Assembly (NCBI GenBank): GCA_021784125.1
Contig: JAJXTF010000004.1
Span: forward strand, 1-38,946
Length of the DNA: 38,946 nt
DNA from: Pseudomonadota bacterium
GTDB taxonomy: Bacteria > Pseudomonadota > Gammaproteobacteria > Burkholderiales > Casimicrobiaceae
Direction: 5' to 3'
Positions 23,491 through 31,582 of this stretch are shown one piece after another (the first letter of the stretch is position 1; each line of letters opens with the position of its first letter). The notes beneath the pieces were generated by a model. That model was not told the origin of the DNA, did no database searches, and saw nothing but the letters and a program-made list of their open reading frames with translations. Position numbers and translations under genes: made by a program.

Positions 23491-25125
23491 TCAGCGCTCG
23501 CTGATCGCGGTGCTGCGCGCTGCCGATGCGGCGACCGCCGGCCTGCCGCCCGGCGCAGGGTGACGCCTCGATGCCACCCGGGCCTTCGGGGCGCGGTGTG
23601 TCTTGCCGCGGGCCGCCTTGGGCTTGTCCGCGCGCGCCGTCAACGTGCGTCCCTGCCGCTTGACCGCCTTCGCCTGCAGCTTCGCCACCCGGGTCTTGGC
23701 CACGTGCGGATGGCTGCGGCTGGCGTGCAGGACCCTGACCGGTCGCGCATCGCTGGTGATCCGCAGTTTCTGCCCGGTGCGCAGCCAGTTGCCCGAAAAG
23801 TGGTTCCAGCGCCTGATATCCTGCATCGACACGCCGTGGCGCGCGGCGATGGCGTGCAGGTTGTCGCCGCGACGCACGACGTAGTAGAACGTGCGCCCGG
23901 CAGGCACGGTGGTGAACACCGCGTGCTCGAGGGACGCCGCGCTCGCCGCCGACGGGCGCTGCGACGGCACCAGCAGCGAATAGCCGGTCGGCACCGTCGA
24001 GCGCGGCCCGACGCCGTTGACCGAGCGCAAAGTCTCGAGCGACATCCCGTAGCGCAGCGCGATTTGGGCCAGCGTCTCGCCGGGCTTCATCCGGTGTGCC
24101 TGCCAGGACACCAGGGGCTGGTCGATGAGGTCGAGCTTGGCGGCAAAGATCTCGGCCTTGTCGATCGGCAGCAGGATGCCGTACTCGTCCGCGCCGGCGA
24201 TGACCGGCCGGTTGTGCTGCGGATTCAGCGCCAGGAATTCGTCGAGCGGCAATTCCGCCAGCTCGGCCGCCCGCTTGACATCCATCTGGACGGTCGTCCT
24301 GACGACCGTGAAATACGGCGTGTCCGGCACGTCGGCCAGCACCAGCCCGAACTTCGCCGGATCGGCGACGATGTTCTTCAGCGCCTGCAGCTTGGGCAGG
24401 TAGTTGCGGGTCTCGTCGGCCATGCGCTGCAGGCTCGAGTAGCCGGTCGGCAGGCCCCGCGAACGGTTGTGCGCCATCGCGCGCTCGACGTTGCCCTCCC
24501 CCCAGTTGTAGGCAGCGAGCGCAAGCTGCCAGTCGTCGAATTCGGAGTGGAGCTGCTGCAGGTAGTCGAGTGCCGAGTTCGTGGCGGCGACGACGTCGCG
24601 CCGGGAATCGAACCACCAGTTCTGCTTCAGGCCGTAGTGCTTCGCGGTCCCCGGCATGAACTGCCAGATCCCCGAGGCATGGCTCACCGACATCGCGTTC
24701 GGATTGAACGCACTCTCGACCATCGGCAGCAGTGCGATTTCCAGCGGCATGTTGCGCTGCTCGACCTCGGTGACGATGTGATAGAGGTAGCGCCGGCTGC
24801 GCTCGACCATGCGCGCGACGTAGTCGGGGCGCGCCGCATACCAGTGCTCCCACTTGTCCACCAGCGGCCCGTCGATGTCGGGGATCGCGTAGCCCCGGAC
24901 GATGCGATCCCACAAGTCGCCCTTGGCCGCGGGCAGCGGCTCGAGATCGGCCTGCGCCCCATCGAAGGGGTCATCGACGACGATCCTGGGCGGAGCGGGG
25001 GGGAAGTGGACTTCGGGCAGCTGCGCGACGCCAGTGGGTGGTGACGCCGGAGGTGGGTTGGTGACGGTCGCACACGCGGCAAGCGCGAGGATCACCGGGA
25101 GGATCAGGTATCGTCGAAAGCGCAA
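23491..25125 (-). CDS. mltD: Membrane-bound lytic murein transglycosylase D (MltD)
   Basis: A lipoprotein of about 544 residues that cleaves peptidoglycan to 1,6-anhydromuropeptides. Signal peptide with LAAC (C18), SLT domain (about 110-235) with catalytic E137 in [26 protein letters not shown] and [12 protein letters not shown], two LysM repeats (about 343-387 and 413-456), and a very basic Lys/Arg/Ala tail (about 457-544) that could bind murein or other polyanions. The start is uncertain: there is no ATG after the promoter at 25212-25184, and the best candidates are TTG 25125 or CTG 25134. The frame runs open up into gloB, but that part is untranslated. Confidence 0.88.
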   Translation of the reverse strand: MRFRRYLILPVILALAACATVTNPPPASPPTGVAQLPEVHFPPAPPRIVVDDPFDGAQADLEPLPAAKGDLWDRIVRGYAIPDIDGPLVDKWEHWYAARPDYVARMVERSRRYLYHIVTEVEQRNMPLEIALLPMVESAFNPNAMSVSHASGIWQFMPGTAKHYGLKQNWWFDSRRDVVAATNSALDYLQQLHSEFDDWQLALAAYNWGEGNVERAMAHNRSRGLPTGYSSLQRMADETRNYLPKLQALKNIVADPAKFGLVLADVPDTPYFTVVRTTVQMDVKRAAELAELPLDEFLALNPQHNRPVIAGADEYGILLPIDKAEIFAAKLDLIDQPLVSWQAHRMKPGETLAQIALRYGMSLETLRSVNGVGPRSTVPTGYSLLVPSQRPSAASAASLEHAVFTTVPAGRTFYYVVRRGDNLHAIAARHGVSMQDIRRWNHFSGNWLRTGQKLRITSDARPVRVLHASRSHPHVAKTRVAKLQAKAVKRQGRTLTARADKPKAARGKTHRAPKARVASRRHPAPGGRPAVAASAARSTAISER

Positions 25126-25183
25126 TTCGGTCAGTCCGATGCAAAGGCGCGCGGTTCCTCGGTGGACCGCGCAGGCTGCGGCG

Positions 25184-25212
25184 ATGGTAGGCCCGGGGGC
25201 GCCGAGCGTCAA
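25184..25212 (-). promoter_or_regulatory. Sigma-70 promoter for mltD
   Basis: On the minus strand TTGACG (25212-25207), exactly 17 bp, TACCAT (25189-25184). The start point would be near 25177 and the leader about 52 nt to the TTG at 25125. It lies in the 211-bp gap between gloB and mltD (25126-25336), in which I see nothing else. Confidence 0.6.
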
Positions 25213-25336
25213 CCCGAATGGGCAGGACAGCGCCGAGTTCAGGGAGTTCGGCGCACGTGGCGCGGACCACGACGCAAGGACTGCGAGGCGCGGGCGCGAA
25301 AGGCTGCGCCGATCGCCGCGAATCAGGCCGGCGCGC

Positions 25337-26110
25337 TCACTGGAATCCGTTCTTCCATTCGCGCAGCTCGGCAAAGACGTCGACGACGTTGGTCAGCGCA
25401 CGGCCCGCGTGCGCCGACGCCGCATTCGCGACGGCCGCAACCCCGGCGCGCAGAAACGGGTTGGTGGCCCGCTCCTCGGCGATCGTCGACGGCAGCGTCG
25501 GCACCCCCGCATCGTGCTTCGCCTGCTCGCGCGCCGTGCGCGCGGGCAGGTCGGCATTCGCCGGCTCGACCGCCGTGGCGAAGCGCAGGTTGGCCATCGT
25601 GTACTCGTGGCCGCAATGCACGCGCGTCGCCCCGGGCAGCGCCGCGAGCTTCGACAGCGACTCCCACATCTGCGCCGGCGTGCCCTCGAAGATTCGCCCG
25701 CAGCCGGCCGCGAACAGCGTGTCGCCGCAGAACAGGATCTCCTGGCCGGCGCAGTAGAACGCGATGTGCCCCGCCGTGTGGCCCGGGATGTCGATGGCGT
25801 CGAACGCAAGCCCGATGCCCGGCACGACGATCGAGTCGCCCTGCGCGAGCGCATGGCTGCGCCCGGGAATGGCTTCGCGCGCCGGCCCGTAGACGGGAAC
25901 GTCGAACCGGCGCGTGAGCCCGGGAATCCCTCCGACGTGATCGGCGTGGTGGTGGGTTGCGATGATCGCCGCGAGATCGAGCCCGTTCGCGTCCAGGTAC
26001 GCGAGCACCGGGGCGGCATCGCCCGGATCGACGACGACGGCGCGGCGGCCTTCGCGCAGCAGCCAGATGTAGTTGTCCCTGAAAGCGGGGATGGGGATAA
26101 TCGGCGTCAT
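25337..26110 (-). CDS. gloB: Hydroxyacylglutathione hydrolase (glyoxalase II)
   Basis: A 257-residue metallo-beta-lactamase-fold enzyme that hydrolyses S-lactoylglutathione to lactate and glutathione, the second step of methylglyoxal detoxification. The binuclear metal site is THHHADH (H53, H55, D57, H58), with [22 protein letters not shown] and HCGHEYT further on; the C-terminal half has the HAGSxE-type domain of glyoxalase II with FLRAG. ATG 26110 has AGGA 7 nt upstream. This ATG overlaps the divergent methyltransferase ATG by two bases, so the two genes share no intergenic DNA. Confidence 0.94.
   Translation of the reverse strand: MTPIIPIPAFRDNYIWLLREGRRAVVVDPGDAAPVLAYLDANGLDLAAIIATHHHADHVGGIPGLTRRFDVPVYGPAREAIPGRSHALAQGDSIVVPGIGLAFDAIDIPGHTAGHIAFYCAGQEILFCGDTLFAAGCGRIFEGTPAQMWESLSKLAALPGATRVHCGHEYTMANLRFATAVEPANADLPARTAREQAKHDAGVPTLPSTIAEERATNPFLRAGVAAVANAASAHAGRALTNVVDVFAELREWKNGFQ
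26073..26101 (+). promoter_or_regulatory. Promoter for the methyltransferase, inside gloB
   Basis: TTGTCC (26073-26078), 17 bp, GATAAT (26096-26101). The start point would be 26108-26109, the A of the ATG itself, giving a leaderless mRNA. It lies within the first codons of gloB on the other strand. Confidence 0.55.
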
Positions 26111-26867
26111 GGATCGATCCTGCGGTTTCGTCGAAAGCGCGCCCCAGTCGCTGGGCGCGTGGTTTGCGACGCCCCTCGGCGCGTACCTCTGCGCGCGCGA
26201 GCAGGCGTACTTCGATCATACCGTCGCCGACATCTTCGGTTTCCATGCCCTGCAGATCGGCCTGCCGCGATGCGCATCGCTCGCGCAGAGCCGCATCGTC
26301 TCCAGGTGGACGCTGGATTACGACTTTCCGGCCGACGTCGTTGCCGATCCCCACGAGCTGCCCTTCGGCGAGAACACCATCGACCTCATCGTCATGCCGC
26401 ATGCGCTGGAGTTCTCCGGCGATCCGCACCTGATGCTGCGCGAGGCCTACCGGGTGATCCGCCCCGAGGGCCAGATCGTCATCTCGGGTTTCAATCCGTT
26501 CTCGCTCTTCGGCATGCGGCGCTACTTCGGCCGCGGGGAGACGCCTCCGTGGAATGGCAGCTTCATCGCCCTCTACCGGCTGAAGGACTGGCTTTCGCTG
26601 CTGGGGTTCGACGTCGTCGGCGGGCGCCTCGACTGCTACGTGCCCCCGTTTTCGCAGGAGAAATGGCTGCGCCGCTTCGCGTTCTTCGAGAAGACCGGCG
26701 ATCGCTGGTGGCCGATCACCGGTGGCGTCTACTACCTGCGGGCGACCAAGAAGGTGCTCGGCATGCGCCTGATGACGCCGGCGTGGGAACGCCGCGAGCG
26801 CCGCAAGAAGGCGCTGGTGACCGCGCACGGGGCGCGCGAGAGCCTGACGCAGCGGCTGCACCGGTGA
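26109..26867 (+). CDS. Class I SAM-dependent methyltransferase, function unknown
   Basis: A 252-residue protein of the methyltransferase group often found next to gloB and rnhA in betaproteobacteria. The N-terminus [37 protein letters not shown] is characteristic; [53 protein letters not shown] covers the acidic loop and the conserved motifs after it. The glycine-rich SAM loop is weak: the usual GxGxG is reduced to the [10 protein letters not shown] segment. Substrate is unknown. The C-terminal tail is basic. rnhA overlaps its stop. Confidence 0.8.
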   Translation: MDRSCGFVESAPQSLGAWFATPLGAYLCAREQAYFDHTVADIFGFHALQIGLPRCASLAQSRIVSRWTLDYDFPADVVADPHELPFGENTIDLIVMPHALEFSGDPHLMLREAYRVIRPEGQIVISGFNPFSLFGMRRYFGRGETPPWNGSFIALYRLKDWLSLLGFDVVGGRLDCYVPPFSQEKWLRRFAFFEKTGDRWWPITGGVYYLRATKKVLGMRLMTPAWERRERRKKALVTAHGARESLTQRLHR

Positions 26868-27307
26868 GCCCCGTCATCATCTACACCGACGGTGCCTGCA
26901 AGGGCAACCCGGGGCCGGGTGGCTGGGGTGCGCTGATCGCGTTCGACGGCCGCGAGAAGGAGCTCTTCGGCGGCGAGCTGCATACGACGAACAACCGGAT
27001 GGAGCTGACGGCGGTGATCCGCGCGCTCGAGGCGCTCAAACGCGACTGCGACATCGACCTCTACGTCGACTCCCAGTACGTCAAGAACGGCATGGAGACC
27101 TGGATCAAGGGCTGGAAGAAGAACGGCTGGCGCACCAGCGACCGCAAGCCGGTCAAGAACGCCGAGCTGTGGCGCGAGCTCGACGCCCTCGTGGCGACCC
27201 ACCGGGTCCGCTGGCACTGGGTGAAAGCGCACGCCGACACGCCCGGCAACCATCGTGCCGACGAGCTCGCCAATCGCGGTGTTGCGTCGGTGCAGTGCGG
27301 CGCCTGA
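26864..27307 (+). CDS. rnhA: Ribonuclease HI
   Basis: A 147-residue endonuclease that removes RNA from RNA-DNA hybrids at primers and R-loops. The opening [18 protein letters not shown] is diagnostic. The four carboxylates are D9, E47 (NNRMELTAV), D69 (YVDSQYV) and D133 (HRADELAN), and H123 lies in [13 protein letters not shown] 26864 overlaps the methyltransferase stop (GTGA) and gives the correct N-terminus. In many relatives dnaQ follows rnhA; here the next gene is a DUF1330 protein instead. Confidence 0.96.
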   Translation: MSPVIIYTDGACKGNPGPGGWGALIAFDGREKELFGGELHTTNNRMELTAVIRALEALKRDCDIDLYVDSQYVKNGMETWIKGWKKNGWRTSDRKPVKNAELWRELDALVATHRVRWHWVKAHADTPGNHRADELANRGVASVQCGA

Positions 27308-27335
27308 AGCCGCAGGACCGACCCGGGAGGCTGCA

Positions 27336-27623
27336 TTGGCCGCATACGTGATCGCACAGATCGAAGTCACCGACCAGGCGGCCTACGACGAATATCGCAA
27401 GGGCGTGCAGGCGACGATCGCCGCCCACGGCGGTCGCTTCCTGGTGCGTGGCGGCGCGGTCGAGGTGCTCGAAGGCGACGTCATCCCCAAGCGGGTCGTC
27501 GTGCTCGAATTCCCGGACGCCGACGCGGCGCTTTGCTGGTACCGGTCGCCCGAATACCAGCCGCTGCTCGCACTGCGCAAGCGCGCCTCCCTCGCGTCGC
27601 TCTACGTCGTCGAGGGGGCCTGA
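27336..27623 (+). CDS. DUF1330 domain protein
   Basis: A 95-residue ferredoxin-like alpha/beta-barrel protein of the DUF1330 family: AAYVIAQIEVTDQAAYDEYRKGVQATIAAHGGRFLVRGG, then VVVLEFPDADAALCWYRSPEYQPLLALRKRA. Family members are small dimeric cytosolic proteins of unknown function. The TTG at 27336 is preceded by GGGAGG with 5-nt spacing, a strong ribosome-binding site, and gives the typical N-terminus; the ATG-initiated frame at 27255 would run through rnhA. It is 28 bp downstream of rnhA and may be co-transcribed. Confidence 0.87.
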   Translation: MAAYVIAQIEVTDQAAYDEYRKGVQATIAAHGGRFLVRGGAVEVLEGDVIPKRVVVLEFPDADAALCWYRSPEYQPLLALRKRASLASLYVVEGA

Positions 27624-27653
27624 CGGCAGCCGAGGACAACCAGGCGCCGTCAG
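27620..27653. terminator. Inverted repeat spanning two convergent stop codons
   Basis: CTGACGGC (27620-27627) and GCCGTCAG (27646-27653) form an 8-bp stem with an 18-nt loop. Each arm contains one stop codon, that of the DUF1330 gene on the plus strand and that of the TPR gene on the minus strand. There is no U-run, so a terminator role is tentative. Confidence 0.3.
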
Positions 27654-28021
27654 CCCGAATCGGAGGCGCGCTCGATGCGGCGCGCGAACACCGTCATCTC
27701 CTTCTCCGCCTGGCGATCGCCCTTGCGTTTCGCCACCTCGATGCCCTGCCGGTAAGCCGCCAGCGCCGCAGGCGCGTCTCCGCTGCCCTCGAGCGCCTTG
27801 GCGTAGAGCTTCCAGGCCGCGGTGAAATCCGGATCGAGGACGACCGCGCGCTCGAGCGCATCGCAGGCGCGGTCCCAGTCGCGCAGCTTCGCGTACTCGT
27901 TGCCGATCGAGTAGCGCAACAGCGCCGTATCCCGGCCCGACGCGAGCATGCGCTCGAAGTTCGCGAGCGCCGCGCTCTTCGGGGCCCCGCCCTCCGCAGG
28001 CCGATCGTCGCTGCCGGTCAC
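27650..28021 (-). CDS. Small TPR-repeat protein
   Basis: A 123-residue protein with three TPR-like helical pairs: ALANFERMLASGRDTALLRYSIGNEYAKLRDWDRACDALERAVVLDPDFTAAWKLYAKALEGSGDAPAALAAYRQGIEVAKRKGDRQAEKEM. No signal peptide is visible, so it is probably cytosolic and acts as a protein-binding module. The GTG at 28021 has AGGA 8 nt upstream, lying across the stop of the preceding gene, 10 bp away. It is the last gene of the long minus-strand run that begins with the beta-oxidation genes. Function is unknown. Confidence 0.75.
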   Translation of the reverse strand: MTGSDDRPAEGGAPKSAALANFERMLASGRDTALLRYSIGNEYAKLRDWDRACDALERAVVLDPDFTAAWKLYAKALEGSGDAPAALAAYRQGIEVAKRKGDRQAEKEMTVFARRIERASDSG

Positions 28022-28031
28022 GTCGGGGATC

Positions 28032-28700
28032 CTACTTCGGGATGACCTCGTCGGTCTCGCAATCGATGCGACGCAGCGGGTAGATGACCCGCTTGTCGGC
28101 GCCATTCAGGCTGCCCTCGACCGTCTCGTACAGCCAGCCGTCGACGCCGCTACGCCGGTAGATCAGGCGTGCCGGGAACGCATCGACGGTGTTCGTGAAG
28201 GTGAAGACGCTGTCCTTTTCATCGGTCGTCGTCGTCGCGAGCCTGAAAGCCACCTCCTTGCGATCGCCCGAGAACTGGGAGAAGACGATCGCACCGTCGC
28301 GCGATTCGAGACGCAGATACTCGTAATCGCTCATCCTGCCATCGAGGGCGACCTGTCCGACCCCGACCATGATGTCGCCTTGGCCGGGCATCCAGTACTC
28401 GCGGAATTCGCGGTGATTGACGCTGCCGCGCCAGCAGCCCCGAAGCCAGGCGAGCTGCGCGAGCGGGCCGGCAGGCGCAGGCGAGGGCGTACCGGAATCC
28501 GCGGCCGGCGCAGGCGGGGTCGCTGCGGTCGATGGCGGCGCGGGCTGCGACGACGGCGCGGGCGCGGGTGCTGCGGTCGGGCCGGGTGCCGGCTGCGCGG
28601 CGGGCAGCTGTGCCGCGCCCCCGTTCGGCGCGAGGATCAGGGCTGCGACTGCGACCGCAGCCAGGAGGGTCGAGTGACGCGGGTGGCGAGCGAAGTTCAT
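28032..28700 (-). CDS. Exported DUF6265-like protein with Pro/Ala linker
   Basis: A 222-residue protein. The signal peptide (RHSTLLAAVAVAALILAPNGGAAQ) is followed by a Pro/Ala-rich, probably disordered region (about 32-78) and a lipocalin-like domain (about 80-215) with LAWLRGCWRGSVNHREFREYWMPGQGDIMVGVGQV, YEYLRLESRDGAIVFSQFSG and FPARLIYRRSGVDGWL, resembling DUF6265. Such a beta-barrel could bind a small hydrophobic ligand, which is inference only. It is predicted to be periplasmic. The ATG at 28700 gives the signal peptide; an earlier ATG at 28733 would overlap the upstream gene. Confidence 0.7.
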   Translation of the reverse strand: MNFARHPRHSTLLAAVAVAALILAPNGGAAQLPAAQPAPGPTAAPAPAPSSQPAPPSTAATPPAPAADSGTPSPAPAGPLAQLAWLRGCWRGSVNHREFREYWMPGQGDIMVGVGQVALDGRMSDYEYLRLESRDGAIVFSQFSGDRKEVAFRLATTTTDEKDSVFTFTNTVDAFPARLIYRRSGVDGWLYETVEGSLNGADKRVIYPLRRIDCETDEVIPK

Positions 28701-28716
28701 TCCGGTAGAGGCGCGG

Positions 28717-29733
28717 TCACTGCGACCGCGCAAGCGGCAGGTTGAGAAGGAGGTTCTGCGGCTTCAGGCGCAGCCGGTGATTCGAATCCATCGCCATCGC
28801 GAGCCACACCGGCCGACCCGCGAGCGCGGCACGCATGTCGCCCGGATTCGCGAAATCGAGCCGGAACAGCGCGAGCAGCCGCTGCAGCCGCGACTCGTCG
28901 ACGTCCTGCCGATTGTACAGGTCGTTGAGAATGCCGCTCGCCTCGGCGTCGAGGCCGACGTGCCACATCCAGTGCCGATCGTCGATCTCGCGCTCGCTGC
29001 GGATCGCGACCTCCACACCGAGGAAGTGGGCGATCCAGGCCTCGAGCACGCGCATCAGCGCCGTCTGCACGGGCTGGCCGCGGTTGAGGCTCACCGACAT
29101 GTCGTGGCGCTCGTCGCGCTCCCAGTAGGTGGCCGCGTTGTCGGCGGAAAGGACGTCGAGGTCGACCTTGCGCAGCGGTGTGCGGTTGCGCGCGAGCAGT
29201 TCGCCCAGCGCTCCGAATTCGTCGCCCTGCGCGTGGCGCTCGACGGTGGCATCGTCGGCCGCCATCACGGCTCCATCGTCGGTGATCGCGATCTTCTGCG
29301 GCCGGAACAGCATCTCGGCTGCGCGGGCCGCGATCGGATCGGCAGTCTCGCCCAGAATGTGACGCAGCAGGATGCGGGTCAGCTGTTCGACGAACAGCGG
29401 TGGGACGTCGACGCCCTGGCCGCGGAACAGGCCGACGTAGGCCCCCTCGAGCGACTCGGCCGCGACCAGCCGGTTGCGGAAGCGCAGCCAGATCTCGTGG
29501 TTCCCGCGCGCATCGGCGTCGGCGATCGCCGCGGTCTCGGCAGGCGCGACCTCGCGCCGCGGATCAGCCAGCAGCCGGTCGTGCAGCCGCATCTCGGCAG
29601 CGCAGGACTCGGGCACCGGGGCGAGCTCGGGCCGCAGCAGGTAGCTGCGCAGGAACTCGTCGGTGACGTCGAGCCGGCCGTCGCCGCGGGTCGACAGCAG
29701 CCGGTAACCGCTGCTGCGCCAGAAATCAGGCAC
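28717..29733 (-). CDS. Conserved hypothetical protein, DUF6352-like
   Basis: A 338-residue soluble protein with no signal peptide or membrane segment. The opening PDFWRSSGYRLLSTRGDGRLDVTDEFLRSYLLRPELAPVPESC resembles proteins I recall as DUF6352; the middle holds LTRILLRHILGETADPIAARAAEMLFRPQKIAITDDGAVMAAD and the C-terminal part HMSVSLNRG-like and DDRHWMWHVGLDAEASGILNDLYN. No catalytic motif is recognisable. GTG 29733 overlaps the stop of the chalcone-isomerase-like gene by 8 bp, so the two are coupled. The function is unknown; its partners suggest a tie to fatty-acid use. Confidence 0.72.
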   Translation of the reverse strand: MPDFWRSSGYRLLSTRGDGRLDVTDEFLRSYLLRPELAPVPESCAAEMRLHDRLLADPRREVAPAETAAIADADARGNHEIWLRFRNRLVAAESLEGAYVGLFRGQGVDVPPLFVEQLTRILLRHILGETADPIAARAAEMLFRPQKIAITDDGAVMAADDATVERHAQGDEFGALGELLARNRTPLRKVDLDVLSADNAATYWERDERHDMSVSLNRGQPVQTALMRVLEAWIAHFLGVEVAIRSEREIDDRHWMWHVGLDAEASGILNDLYNRQDVDESRLQRLLALFRLDFANPGDMRAALAGRPVWLAMAMDSNHRLRLKPQNLLLNLPLARSQ

Positions 29734-30301
29734 CGCCCAGCATGGCCTTCTTGAGATCGGTCTGGACCGGGTGCCCGCCCAGCCAGATGTCGGTCAGTGC
29801 GCGATTGAAGGCGTCGCCGCCGATCTCGCCGCGCTCCTTGCCGTCGAGGACCACGCGGGTCACGCCGTCGGCGAAATCCAGCGAGACGACACTGCCCTCG
29901 TTGACCGCCTTGAACGACTTCATGATCGAGACCAGCGCTTCGGTCTGGGACTTGATCGCGGTCCGCTCGGCTTCGGTCGTGTTGTCCTTCAGGCCGTCGA
30001 CCAGGGCCTCGACGAGTTGCTCCGCGGTGAGGTTGCGCAGCATGTTCATCTGGATGCGCCGTGGCGACTGCGCGAGCACCGCCTCCGTGGTCGATGCCTT
30101 GCCCGGCAGGTACAGGCTGGCGACATAGACCTTGAAGAAGAATTTCTTCCTGATCCCCGCGCCGTTCAGCACCAGCGGGCGTCCCCCGAGGGTCGTCCCG
30201 TCGTCGAGATGCACGCCTTCGACGTCGAGTGCCCATGCGCTCCCGGCGAGCGCAAACGAAATCGCCAGTGCCAGCAGCCTTGCCATCATCCCGCGCCGCA
30301 T
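29726..30301 (-). CDS. Periplasmic chalcone-isomerase-fold protein
   Basis: A 191-residue exported protein. The signal peptide MARLLALAISFALAGSAWA is followed by DVEGVHLDDGTTLGGRPLVLNGAGIRKKFFFKVYVASLYLPGKA, the hallmark of bacterial chalcone isomerase-like proteins, and LADIWLGGHPV-like C-terminal helix (TDIWLGGHPVQTDLKKAMLG). Plant members of this fold without isomerase activity bind fatty acids (established knowledge), and a lipid or fatty-acid carrier role would fit here, 17 bp behind the thiolase gene. AAGGAG lies well placed before ATG 30301. True chalcone isomerase activity is unlikely. Confidence 0.83.
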   Translation of the reverse strand: MRRGMMARLLALAISFALAGSAWALDVEGVHLDDGTTLGGRPLVLNGAGIRKKFFFKVYVASLYLPGKASTTEAVLAQSPRRIQMNMLRNLTAEQLVEALVDGLKDNTTEAERTAIKSQTEALVSIMKSFKAVNEGSVVSLDFADGVTRVVLDGKERGEIGGDAFNRALTDIWLGGHPVQTDLKKAMLGGA

Positions 30302-30318
30302 GTCCGTCTCCTTCCCGG

Positions 30319-31521
30319 TCAGTCCTGGATCGCCTCGAAGATGCCTGCCGCGCCCATCCCGGTCCCGACGCACATGGTGACCAGGCCGTACTTCAGTCCG
30401 CGACGCCGCATGCCGTGCACGATCGTCGCCGTGCGCACGGCGCCGGTGGCGCCCAGCGGGTGCCCGAGCGCGATTGCCCCACCCAGCGGATTGATTTTCG
30501 CGGGATCAAGATCGAGGTCGCGAATCACCGCGAGGCTCTGCGCGGCGAACGCCTCGTTCAACTCGATCCAGTCGAGGTCCTGCTGGCGCAGCCCGGCGAT
30601 CTTCAGTGCCTTGGGCACCGCCGCCACCGGTCCGATGCCCATGAATTCGGGGGGCACGCCCGCGACGGCAAAACCGCGCCAGCGCGCGAGCGGAGCGAGG
30701 CCGAGCTCGCGCAGAACGCGATCGCTGACCAGGATCGACGCTGCGGCGCCGTCGGACATCTGCGAGCTGTTGCCGGCGGTGACACTGCCCCTGGCGGCGA
30801 ACACCGGGCGCAGTCCGGCGAGGGTCTCGGCGGTCGTGTCCGCGCGCGGTCCCTCGTCGCGGGCGACCCGGCGCGCCCGTTCGGCGACGCGTCCGGAGGC
30901 CGGATCGGGGTCGTGGCTGACGACCTCCACCGCGGAGAGCTCACGGTCGAAGTCCCCTGCCGCCTGCGCAGCGAGGGCCTTGCGGTGCGAAGCGAGTGCG
31001 AACGCGTCCTGGTCCTCGCGCGAGACCTTCCACTTCGCCGCGAGCATCTCGGTCGTCAGCCCCATGCCGTAGGCGATGCCGACGTTCCCGTCGCCGGCGA
31101 ACACATCGGCGTTGAGCGCGAGCCTTCCGAGCATCGGGATCATGCTCATGCTCTCGGTTCCCGCGGCGATCACGATGTCGGCCTCGCCGGTCCGGATGCG
31201 GTCGGCGGCGATGGACACCGCGTTGAGCCCCGACGCGCAAAAGCGGTTGATCGTCGCGCCCGCGACGCTCGGCGGCAGACCCGCGAGCAGCACGCCGATG
31301 CGCGCGACGTTCATTCCCTGCTCGTACTCGGGCATCGCGCAACCGACGATCACGTCATCGACGCGGGCGAGCTCGATCGAGGGAACCTGCGCCAGCACGC
31401 GCCTCAGCACATGCGCGAGCAGGGTATCTGGGCGCGTCGTCCGATAGGCACCGCGCGGCGCCTTGCCCACCGGGGTCCGCGTCGTCGCCACCACCCAGGC
31501 GTCCTGAACTTGCATCGTCAT
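30319..31521 (-). CDS. fadA: Acetyl-CoA C-acyltransferase (3-ketoacyl-CoA thiolase)
   Basis: A 400-residue thiolase, the last step of each beta-oxidation round. The nucleophile is C95 in INRFCASGLNAV; the other active-site residues are H354 in LGHPLGATGA and C384 in CVGTGMGAA; NEAFAAQSL and GNSSQMSDGAA are also conserved. TRTPVGKAPRGAYRTTRPD at the N-terminus is typical of degradative thiolases. GGGAG precedes ATG 31521 by about 8 nt; ATG 31515 is an alternative. It is 61 bp downstream of the bifunctional fadN-type gene, with which it would form the degradative complex. FadI is possible on sequence alone; context favours a FadN/FadA pair. Confidence 0.93.
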   Translation of the reverse strand: MTMQVQDAWVVATTRTPVGKAPRGAYRTTRPDTLLAHVLRRVLAQVPSIELARVDDVIVGCAMPEYEQGMNVARIGVLLAGLPPSVAGATINRFCASGLNAVSIAADRIRTGEADIVIAAGTESMSMIPMLGRLALNADVFAGDGNVGIAYGMGLTTEMLAAKWKVSREDQDAFALASHRKALAAQAAGDFDRELSAVEVVSHDPDPASGRVAERARRVARDEGPRADTTAETLAGLRPVFAARGSVTAGNSSQMSDGAAASILVSDRVLRELGLAPLARWRGFAVAGVPPEFMGIGPVAAVPKALKIAGLRQQDLDWIELNEAFAAQSLAVIRDLDLDPAKINPLGGAIALGHPLGATGAVRTATIVHGMRRRGLKYGLVTMCVGTGMGAAGIFEAIQD

Positions 31522-31582
31522 CCGATTCTCCCTCCGGCATGCGCCGCGCATCGCGGACGCTGCACCGCGCTCGCTTCCTGCA

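Noticed and set aside
25125-25374. Upstream extension of mltD to 25374
   Set aside because: It would overlap the end of gloB, bury the signal peptide and lipobox about 83 residues inside the protein, and start upstream of the best promoter.
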